A stretch of 38,625 nucleotides of DNA, taken from positions 1 to 38,625 of the forward strand of contig JAEYTP010000114.1 in assembly GCA_023433945.1 (NCBI GenBank), read 5' to 3'. This document shows, piece after piece, positions 33,401-38,625 of this stretch. This DNA comes from Bacillota bacterium (GTDB lineage Bacteria > Bacillota > Clostridia > Acetivibrionales > DSM-1351). Positions within the stretch are counted from its first letter, which is position 1. Every line of letters starts with the position of its first letter. A model generated the notes under the pieces. The model was not told where the DNA came from and made no database searches. It saw nothing but the letters and a program-made list of their open reading frames with translations. A program made the position numbers and the translations under genes.

Positions 33401-34725
33401 CAATAGCTTCTGTTGCTGATAAGACGGCATATGGCTATGTCAAGAACTATCTGGACGAGCGAAATATTATAGTTACAAATGCTGAAATAAACAGGCTTGT
33501 TAAGGGCTGTACGGGCATAAAGAGAACTACCGGACAGCACCCTGGCGGAATTATGATAGTTCCGAGGGATAAGGAAATTTATGATTTTTCTCCAATACAA
33601 AGACCTGCGGATGATACTCAATCAGTGATTACCACCACGCACTTTGACTATCACTTCTTGCATGGTAGTATTCTGAAGCTTGATATACTAGGACACGACG
33701 ACCCTACTGTTATCAGAATGCTGGAGGACTTGACAGGTGTGGATGCTACCAAAATACCGATAGGTGAGGCAAAGACAATGAGCCTATTCAGCTCTACCGA
33801 TGCACTTGGGGTAACACCCGAAGATATAAACAGTGAGTCGGGTACCTTTGCAATACCTGAATTCGGAACAAAGTTTGTTCGTCAGATGCTGGTTGACACC
33901 AGGCCTCAGACTTTTTCTGAATTAATAAGAATATCGGGACTTTCACATGGAACGGACGTATGGCTGAACAATGCACAAGACCTCATAAGAGACGGAATAA
34001 CAACACTCTCAAAGTGTATCTGTTGCCGTGACGATATAATGATTTATCTGATGCATGCAGGACTGCCTCCAAAGACAGCCTTCAAAATCATGGAGGATGT
34101 AAGAAAGGGTAAGGGCGTAAAGGAAGAATACGAGGTAATAATGAAGGAGAATAATGTACCCGATTGGTACATTAAATCCTGTAAGACCATCAAGTACATG
34201 TTCCCAAAAGCACATGCTGCCGCTTACGTTATGATGGCCTTTAGAATTGCGTGGTTTAAGGTTTATTACCCAGAGGCCTTCTATGCGACTTACTTTACAG
34301 TCAGAGCGGATGATTTTGATGCTGAGATAATGGCTCAAGGCCAGGACAAAGCAAAGAATAAGATACGTGAGTTTGAGCAAAAGGGAAATAATATGACTAC
34401 CAAAGAGAAGAATATACTTACCATACTTGAGGTAGCAAACGAAATGTATGCACGCGGCTTTAATTTTTTGCCCATTGACTTATATAAATCTGAGGCAACC
34501 AAATTTACTATAGAAAAGGACGGATTAAGACCACCGTTAAATGCGCTACAGGGCTTAGGTACATCTGCCGCACAGAATATTGTAGAGGCTAGAAAAAATG
34601 GAGAGTTCCTTTCAATAGAGGAGTTGCGTACCAAGGCAAAAATAAGTAAATCTGTAATTGAAATTCTCGATAGAAATGACTGTTTGAGAGGACTACCAGA
34701 AAGCAATCAGTTATGTCTATTTTGA
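30433..34725 (+). CDS. polC: DNA polymerase III PolC-type alpha subunit
   Basis: Replicative polymerase of low-G+C Gram-positive bacteria with built-in proofreading. It has 1430 residues. Order: N-terminal domains (1-220), OB fold (about 235-310), the PHP domain starting with H337-L-H339, the DEDDh exonuclease domain with D423 and E425 in FDLETTGL (inserted in PHP), then the rest of PHP. The polymerase core follows with GSRGSVGSS, a zinc-binding set beginning C905 (CENC...CPKCG), and the catalytic D959 and D961 in DIDLNF. The helix-hairpin-helix and C-terminal domains end the protein. The gap before it (30294-30432) is AT-rich with TTGACA at 30370 but no well-spaced -10. Confidence 0.98.
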   Translation: MSIQQNSLLKDLFPEVVESSGEFSVLGGLSVEKMSVFIKSNRLEINATSNEILNNELLQAFETKLCEKLGAIAVLAIRYTKPYTLEEFVKECWDNIVTLLNCKVALSKGILAGSTCDIQGNKLIINLTTKGASILKAQECNTIIEKYVLESIGKPSKVEFVDAQVDNSTLDEYVAQKEIEQAQIISSAMTAAAETKSGAGTKPKSAGGESSIKGGVIAGKPFTDQPMRMSEVTQDSGRVAISGEVFRTESRELRSGKFIYIFDMTDYTSSVTVKMFVEKKDIDTISGAIKEGSCLKVRGEAQYDKFAKELAVMAFDVVETEKDEKMDEAEEKRVELHLHSQMSSMDGVSNVKDLVKRAAQWGMKAIAITDHGVVQAYPDAFAASKKNKIKIIYGVECYLLDDQVPIVYHPNGHSLEDEFVVFDLETTGLNSYKDRITEIGAVKIKGGKIVDKFSTFVNPGMPIPSFIVKLTGITDEMVADAPPIEQVMNEFLEFIQGSVLVAHNANFDIGFLRQNAKLMGEKIKNPVIDTLELCRKMFPELGKYKLNIIAKHLGIELENHHRAVDDSLATAKILIYCMDILRDKGCKSINDIQGMFDGAVNLKASSYHAIILVRNQAGLKNLYKIVSESHLKYFYKKPRVPKKLLMEHREGLILGSACEAGELYRAILNNKTDEELSNIVRFYDYLEIQPLGNNQFLLNNGKVSSMEELRKINKRIVKLGEKHKKPVVATCDVHFLDPRDEVYRRILMSGQGYTDADNQAPLYLRTTDEMLEEFQYLGSEKAYEVVVTNTNLIADMVDVIAPVPEGTFPPKIEGAEHDIEEMAISTAKKIYGEELPEVVSQRLEKELNSIIKNGFSVMYLIAQKLVSKSLSDGYLVGSRGSVGSSFVANMAGITEVNSLQPHYICENCKYSEFILDGSYDCGFDMPDKACPKCGNNLKKDGYDIPFETFLGFDGDKEPDIDLNFSGEYQPVAHKYTEELFGEGYVFRAGTIASVADKTAYGYVKNYLDERNIIVTNAEINRLVKGCTGIKRTTGQHPGGIMIVPRDKEIYDFSPIQRPADDTQSVITTTHFDYHFLHGSILKLDILGHDDPTVIRMLEDLTGVDATKIPIGEAKTMSLFSSTDALGVTPEDINSESGTFAIPEFGTKFVRQMLVDTRPQTFSELIRISGLSHGTDVWLNNAQDLIRDGITTLSKCICCRDDIMIYLMHAGLPPKTAFKIMEDVRKGKGVKEEYEVIMKENNVPDWYIKSCKTIKYMFPKAHAAAYVMMAFRIAWFKVYYPEAFYATYFTVRADDFDAEIMAQGQDKAKNKIREFEQKGNNMTTKEKNILTILEVANEMYARGFNFLPIDLYKSEATKFTIEKDGLRPPLNALQGLGTSAAQNIVEARKNGEFLSIEELRTKAKISKSVIEILDRNDCLRGLPESNQLCLF

Positions 34726-34783
34726 TAGAAAAATAGAGCAAATTAAAGAAAATGCAAAAAAACATAAAAACCGTAATAAATTA

Positions 34784-34812
34784 TTGATAAGTTGGAATAA
34801 TAATGATATAAT
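34784..34812 (+). promoter_or_regulatory. Sigma-A promoter of the rimP-nusA-infB operon
   Basis: TTGATA (34784-34789), 17 bp, TATAAT (34807-34812) is a near-consensus promoter about 240 bp before rimP. Confidence 0.85.
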
Positions 34813-34846
34813 ACACAAGGATAGAAGTTTAATAGACTTTACTGCC

Positions 34847-34868
34847 AAGAGTGGGAAATCCCACTCTT
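34847..34868 (+). terminator. First hairpin of the rimP leader (attenuator-like)
   Basis: AAGAGTGGGA (34847-34856) pairs with TCCCACTCTT (34859-34868), followed by TTGTTGTTT. It lies about 30 nt from the predicted transcript start, consistent with early termination control, perhaps by NusA encoded downstream. Confidence 0.65.
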
Positions 34869-34927
34869 TGTTGTTTAGCTAGGCAAAAGGGACTGAGTTC
34901 CTAATTTTTAATTTATAAAAACTATCC

Positions 34928-34975
34928 GAGGCATAGCCTCACAAATCTATGGCACATATTGTGCCTTAGTTTTTG
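34928..34975 (+). promoter_or_regulatory. Second and third hairpins of the rimP leader
   Basis: GAGGC-ATA-GCCTC (34928-34940) and GGCACA-TAT-TGTGCC (34951-34965) lie in tandem, the latter followed by TTAGTTTTT, so it may be a second terminator. Together with the first hairpin they make a roughly 190-nt structured leader. Confidence 0.55.
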
Positions 34976-35053
34976 CACTGATTTTTTTTGTGATATAGCG
35001 GCTGAATGTATTTGTTATGTATGGTTAATCATGCAGATGAAAGGAATGTATAT

Positions 35054-35512
35054 ATGAAAAAGCAGGTACAGCAAGCTATTTTTGAGTTGGCAGCTCCTAT
35101 TGTTGATAGCTTAAATTATGAGTTGGTTGATGTTGAATTTGTCAAGGAGGGTGCTAACTGGTACTTACGAATTTTTATTGATAAAGATGGTGGCATAACC
35201 ATTGATGATTGCCAGGCAGTAAGTGAACGTATGAGTGACGTACTTGATAAGCAGGACCCTATACAGCAAAGTTATTATCTCGAGGTTTCTTCTCCAGGTC
35301 TTGATAGACCCCTAAAAACAGAGAGGGATTTTATAAAATATAAGGGCGAAGAGGTTGAAGTGAAGCTTTTTCAGCCTGTTGACGGGCAGAAGCTTTTTGA
35401 AGGTGAACTCATAGGATTGGTAGAAAATAGCATTGTTATAAAATCAAACGGTAAAGAATTATCCTTTGAAAGAGAAAAGGTAGCGATAGTAAGAAGGGTT
35501 ATTAGGTTTTAA
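35054..35512 (+). CDS. rimP: Ribosome maturation factor RimP
   Basis: Needed for 30S subunit assembly. It has 152 residues from ATG 35054, which has AAAGGA nine bases upstream; an in-frame ATG at 35006 would add 16 unlike residues. The N-terminal domain has the ELVDVEFVKEGANWYLRIFI strand pair and DDCQAVSE. The SPGLDRPLKTERDFIKY motif links to the C-terminal Sm-like barrel. It is first of the conserved rimP-nusA-ylxR-ylxQ-infB operon. Confidence 0.97.
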   Translation: MKKQVQQAIFELAAPIVDSLNYELVDVEFVKEGANWYLRIFIDKDGGITIDDCQAVSERMSDVLDKQDPIQQSYYLEVSSPGLDRPLKTERDFIKYKGEEVEVKLFQPVDGQKLFEGELIGLVENSIVIKSNGKELSFEREKVAIVRRVIRF

Positions 35513-35537
35513 TAATTTATTATAGGAGGGTGACAAA

Positions 35538-36659
35538 ATGAGCGCTGAATTAATTTTAGCTCTTGAACAACTTGAAAAGGAAAAGGGTATTGACAAGGAT
35601 ATTATTATAGAGGCTATAGAATCAGCTTTGATTTCTGCATATAAAAAGAATTTCGGTTCAAACATGAATGTTAAGGTAAATATTGATAGAATTTCAGGTG
35701 ATGTGAAAGTATATGCGCTCAAAAAGGTAGTTGAAGATCCTGATTATGATAATATGGAAATATCTCTTGAAGAAGCAAAAAGAATTGATGCTGTTTTAAA
35801 TATAGATGACTATGCAGAAGTTGAGATTACTCCTAGATCATTTGGTAGAATAGCTGCTCAAACTGCAAAGCAGGTAGTTGTTCAGAAGCTAAGAGAAGCA
35901 GAGAGAGGTATAATTTACGATGAGTTTTACAACAAGGAGAGCGATATTGTAACAGGTATTGTTCAAAGAACCGAAAAGAGAAACGTTGTTGTAGACCTAG
36001 GTAAGACTGAAGCTATACTTGCTCCATCAGAACAGACTCCAGGTGAAGAGTATAGATTTAATGATAGGATAAAGTCTTATGTTATAGAAGTTAAGAAGAC
36101 AACTAAAGGCCCGCAGATTATTCTGTCAAGAACCCATCCAGGGCTTGTAAAGAGACTGTTTGAACTTGAAGTTCCAGAGATTCATGATGGAACTGTTGAG
36201 ATAAAGAGTATTTCACGTGAACCGGGTTCACGTACCAAGATAGCAGTGTATTCAAAGGACGAGAATGTTGATCCGGTTGGTGCTTGTGTTGGACAGAAGG
36301 GTACTCGTGTACAGGCTATTGTAGATGAATTACGCGGAGAAAAGATAGATATTATTAAGTGGAGCAGTGATGCCAGAGATTACATTTCAAGCAGTCTCAG
36401 CCCTGCAAAGGTTTTGAGAGTTGATGTAAACGAGGAAGAAAAAACTGCAAAGGTAGTTGTACCTGATTACCAATTATCTCTAGCTATAGGCAAAGAGGGG
36501 CAAAATGCTCGTCTTGCTGCTAAGCTAACTGGCTGGAAGATAGATATAAAGAGTGAATCGCAGCTTAGGGCATCCATAGAAAAGCAACTGTTTGATGACA
36601 ATTATACTTCAAACTACAGTTATAACGAGGATGACGAAGAAACTCTTCTTGATGACTAA
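35538..36659 (+). CDS. nusA: Transcription termination/antitermination factor NusA
   Basis: RNA-polymerase-binding factor that promotes pausing and intrinsic termination. It has 373 residues, the short Firmicute type without acidic C-terminal repeats. The N-domain spans about 1-125. The S1 domain starts at IVTGIVQRTEKRNVVVDLG (about 136), and KH1 (GACVGQKGTRVQAI) and KH2 (LAIGKEGQNARLA) follow. AGGAGGGTG lies just before the ATG, and it is 25 bp after rimP. The attenuator-like leader of its own operon suggests autoregulation. Confidence 0.98.
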   Translation: MSAELILALEQLEKEKGIDKDIIIEAIESALISAYKKNFGSNMNVKVNIDRISGDVKVYALKKVVEDPDYDNMEISLEEAKRIDAVLNIDDYAEVEITPRSFGRIAAQTAKQVVVQKLREAERGIIYDEFYNKESDIVTGIVQRTEKRNVVVDLGKTEAILAPSEQTPGEEYRFNDRIKSYVIEVKKTTKGPQIILSRTHPGLVKRLFELEVPEIHDGTVEIKSISREPGSRTKIAVYSKDENVDPVGACVGQKGTRVQAIVDELRGEKIDIIKWSSDARDYISSSLSPAKVLRVDVNEEEKTAKVVVPDYQLSLAIGKEGQNARLAAKLTGWKIDIKSESQLRASIEKQLFDDNYTSNYSYNEDDEETLLDD

Positions 36660-36716
36660 TTTTATTTTTTCTTGAATTTTTGGGAAGAATATGTCTTTAT
36701 TGGAAGGTGTGAATTA

Positions 36717-36989
36717 ATGAAGCAAAAAAAGATACCTCTACGCATGTGTCTTGGATGCAAGGAAATGAAGCCCAAAAAAGAGCTAATTAGAGTAGTTAGA
36801 AACAATGAAGGTGAGATTAGTATTGATACTGTTGGCAAAAAGCCGGGAAGAGGCGCATATATATGCAAATCCTCAGATTGTCTTGAGCAGGCTATAAAAG
36901 CCAAGAGGCTTGATAAAGCCTTTGAAACCAGTATTAGTAGTGATATATATGACAATCTAAGAAAGCAATTGGAGGATAGTAATGGATAA
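36717..36989 (+). CDS. ylxR: YlxR family RNA-binding protein
   Basis: A 90-residue nucleic-acid-binding protein of the YlxR (DUF448) family, always found between nusA and infB; in some bacteria it affects transcription and RNase P. Signatures are RMCLGCKEMKPKKELIRVVR and the GRGAYIC motif. I chose ATG 36717 because GGAAGGTG precedes it; an upstream ATG at 36672 lacks a site and family similarity. Its end overlaps the next gene by 8 bases, indicating coupling. Confidence 0.95.
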   Translation: MKQKKIPLRMCLGCKEMKPKKELIRVVRNNEGEISIDTVGKKPGRGAYICKSSDCLEQAIKAKRLDKAFETSISSDIYDNLRKQLEDSNG

Positions 36990-37311
36990 AGTTTATTCCT
37001 TGCTTGGACTTTCAAAAAAGGCTGGAAAACTTGTATCAGGAGACGAGACCTGTGAAAGGGCTATTAAGTCGGGAAAGGCTGTCTTGGTAATTGTATCAAA
37101 AGACGCATCCGAAAATACGAGGGACAAATTTGAAAGCATGTGCAAGTACAGAGAAGTTTGCTTCAGACAATACGGTGAGAAGCAGAACCTTGGGAGATGT
37201 ATTGGTAAAGACATTCGTTCTGTAGTTGCAATTGTATCTGATGATTTCAAGAATGGCCTTCTTAAACTTATAGATCAACAAAATCAATCCGGGGGTGAAG
37301 GTATTGGATAA
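36982..37311 (+). CDS. ylxQ: L7Ae-family kink-turn RNA-binding protein (YlxQ)
   Basis: A 109-residue L7Ae/L30e/Gadd45 fold protein that probably binds kink-turn RNA in the ribosome or leaders. It opens with LLGLSKKAGKLVSGDETCERAI, typical of YlxQ, followed by VLVIVSKDASENTRDK. It overlaps ylxR by 8 bases and infB by a few codons, so translation of all three is linked. Confidence 0.95.
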   Translation: MDKVYSLLGLSKKAGKLVSGDETCERAIKSGKAVLVIVSKDASENTRDKFESMCKYREVCFRQYGEKQNLGRCIGKDIRSVVAIVSDDFKNGLLKLIDQQNQSGGEGIG

Positions 37312-38620
37312 AGATAATAATAAGACAAGAATTTACGAGCTAGCCAAGGAACTTAATACTACAAGTAAGCGTTTGATGGAAAAGCTCGCTGAAATAAATG
37401 TTAATGTGAAAAACCATATGAGCCTTTTAGAGCCAAATGAGTTAGCTGCTCTTTACAAGCACATTGGTATTATTAGGCATGATGAAAAAAGTGAGAAGAA
37501 ACCAGAGGACAAAAAGTCTCATGAAGAGGTCCACCATTCTTCTGCTGATAAAAAGAAGGATCCCAAAAAGGATATAAAGAGTGCTCCCAGAATTATCAGA
37601 ACACGAGAGATTAATTTAGACCAATTGGAAGATACTCAACAGAGTACTAATGCCAATAATAAGTCAAAATTCGAAGGAAGAAATGATTATAAGTCTAATT
37701 ACAAGAACGACTATGTAAAAAGTAGCACTTCAAATACTTCCGGACTAAGACCTGGATTTGTAAGAGATGATAAATATGACTTAAGACATAATAAACCTGC
37801 CGTACCTAATGAGAAGCCTGCTGAAATGGGCAACTCAAGCACAAAGCAAGGAATGCCTCAGGCCCATACTAATGAGGCTAATAAATCTGGTTCAAATATA
37901 AATAATATAAATGTACAAAATGCAGAACATAATTTCGTAGCAGATAATAAAATACAAAAACAAAGTCAAATATCAGAGGTATCGATGCAGGAAAATAATC
38001 AGGAAAGAATTATTACAAATGAAGTTACTAAGCAGCAGGAGGCTATGACACAAAAAGTGACTGTACAACACTCATCAGAGGAAAGTAAATCTGCACAAGT
38101 TAGGGCAACTACTCCTGCGCAGGACAATACTAACACTCAAAGTGCACCAGCTATTGTTAAAGGTGGTGCAGAAAGTGTACCTTCTCAGACAAATTATCAG
38201 GGAGACAGACCACAGGGTGATAGGCAACAAAGGCCATATGGAGACAGGCCACAGGGAGATAGACAGCAAAGGCCTTATGGAGACAGACCACAGGGAGATA
38301 GACAGCAAAGACCTTATGGAGATAGACCACAGGGAGATAGACAGCAAAGACCTTATGGGGACAGACCACAGGGAGATAGACAGCAAAGACCTTACGGGGA
38401 CAGGCCACAGGGAGATAGACAGCAAAGACCATATGGTGACAGACCGCAGGGTGATAGGCCATATGGAGACAGACCACATGGTGATAGGCCACAAAGACCA
38501 TATGGAGACAGACCACAGGGTGATAGGCCACAAAGACCATATGGAGACAGACCTCAAGGTGACAGACAGCAGAGGCCATATGGGGACAGAACTCAAGGAG
38601 ACAGACCACAGACACAATAA
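37304..38620 (+). CDS. infB: Translation initiation factor IF-2, N-terminal part ending in an early stop
   Basis: The frame encodes the IF-2 N-terminal domain (TRIYELAKELNTTSKRLMEK) and a long charged linker rich in Lys, Asn and Gln, ending in a Gly-Asp-Arg-Pro-Gln repeat. A TAA at 38618 stops it after about 438 residues, before the G domain, G2, and the fMet-tRNA-binding C-domains that follow in all IF-2 proteins. As IF-2 is essential, this is probably a frameshift or a base lost near 38610, with the gene continuing beyond the window. I prefer TTG 37304 as start (GGGGGTGAAGG just upstream); GTG 37295 is also possible. It overlaps ylxQ. Confidence 0.85.
   Translation: MDKDNNKTRIYELAKELNTTSKRLMEKLAEINVNVKNHMSLLEPNELAALYKHIGIIRHDEKSEKKPEDKKSHEEVHHSSADKKKDPKKDIKSAPRIIRTREINLDQLEDTQQSTNANNKSKFEGRNDYKSNYKNDYVKSSTSNTSGLRPGFVRDDKYDLRHNKPAVPNEKPAEMGNSSTKQGMPQAHTNEANKSGSNINNINVQNAEHNFVADNKIQKQSQISEVSMQENNQERIITNEVTKQQEAMTQKVTVQHSSEESKSAQVRATTPAQDNTNTQSAPAIVKGGAESVPSQTNYQGDRPQGDRQQRPYGDRPQGDRQQRPYGDRPQGDRQQRPYGDRPQGDRQQRPYGDRPQGDRQQRPYGDRPQGDRQQRPYGDRPQGDRPYGDRPHGDRPQRPYGDRPQGDRPQRPYGDRPQGDRQQRPYGDRTQGDRPQTQ
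38201..38617 (+). repeat. 39-bp in-frame tandem repeats in infB
   Basis: About ten copies of a 39-bp unit encode GDRPQGDRQQRPY. The first six are nearly identical, the seventh is shortened to 10 codons (GDRPQGDRPY), and later ones have P for Q changes. All units keep the reading frame, so repeat gain or loss changes only the linker length. Confidence 0.95.
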
Positions 38621-38625
38621 TGAGA

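Noticed and set aside
38075..38617. Long minus-strand ORFs of 150-180 codons opposite infB
   Set aside because: They are by-products of the 39-bp repeat, which lacks stops in several frames; the plus-strand frame is clearly IF-2.

Overview
The window comes from a low-G+C, strictly anaerobic, spore-forming Firmicute of the class Clostridia. This rests on AGA-rich codon use with AGGAGG ribosome binding sites, a complete [FeFe]-hydrogenase maturase set (hydF, hydG, hydE), a Gram-positive PolC, CtsR operators upstream of clpB, and the 3' half of the mother-cell sporulation sigma factor gene sigK. Arabinose-releasing glycosidases beside an ABC sugar permease point to a plant-polysaccharide degrader, possibly related to Ruminiclostridium/Acetivibrio or a plant-degrading Lachnospiraceae. 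The genus is a guess.

Region 1 (1-3131): the 3' end of an ABC sugar permease, a GH51 arabinofuranosidase and a GH43 enzyme, probably one operon that imports and hydrolyses arabinose-containing oligosaccharides. Region 2 (3132-7744): hydF, hydG and hydE, preceded by a good sigma-A promoter, a roughly 200-nt leader ending in an intrinsic terminator, and a second fold that looks like a three-way junction. Region 3 (7745-9917, minus strand): an Lrp/AsnC regulator followed by a NagZ-like GH3 lipoprotein.

Region 4 (9915-12580) is the most unusual part. A 65-aa unknown protein and a large serine recombinase are followed at once by the C-terminal half of SigK. Similarity to SigK starts exactly at an Asn-Glu codon pair containing AATGA, the 5-bp core at which the Bacillus subtilis skin element recombines. 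The N-terminal half of sigK is not in the window. This looks like one end of a skin-like, developmentally controlled rearrangement, with a possible sigma-E promoter in front of the small gene and recombinase.

Region 5 (12581-21486): a copper P1B-ATPase, a CBS/DRTGG family II pyrophosphatase, a convergent clpB under two CtsR boxes, and a soluble chemoreceptor with a zinc-binding CZB domain. Region 6 (21487-38625): the conserved Clostridial core cluster rpsB-tsf-pyrH-frr-(small unknown)-uppS-cdsA-dxr-rseP-ispG-polC, then rimP-nusA-ylxR-ylxQ-infB behind its own promoter and attenuator-like leader. The infB reading frame stops inside the window after a Gly-Asp-Arg-Pro-rich repeat, before any GTPase domain.

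Several gaps between genes carry short degenerate tandem repeats (about 15-26 bp units) just after stop codons, apparently a habit of this genome.
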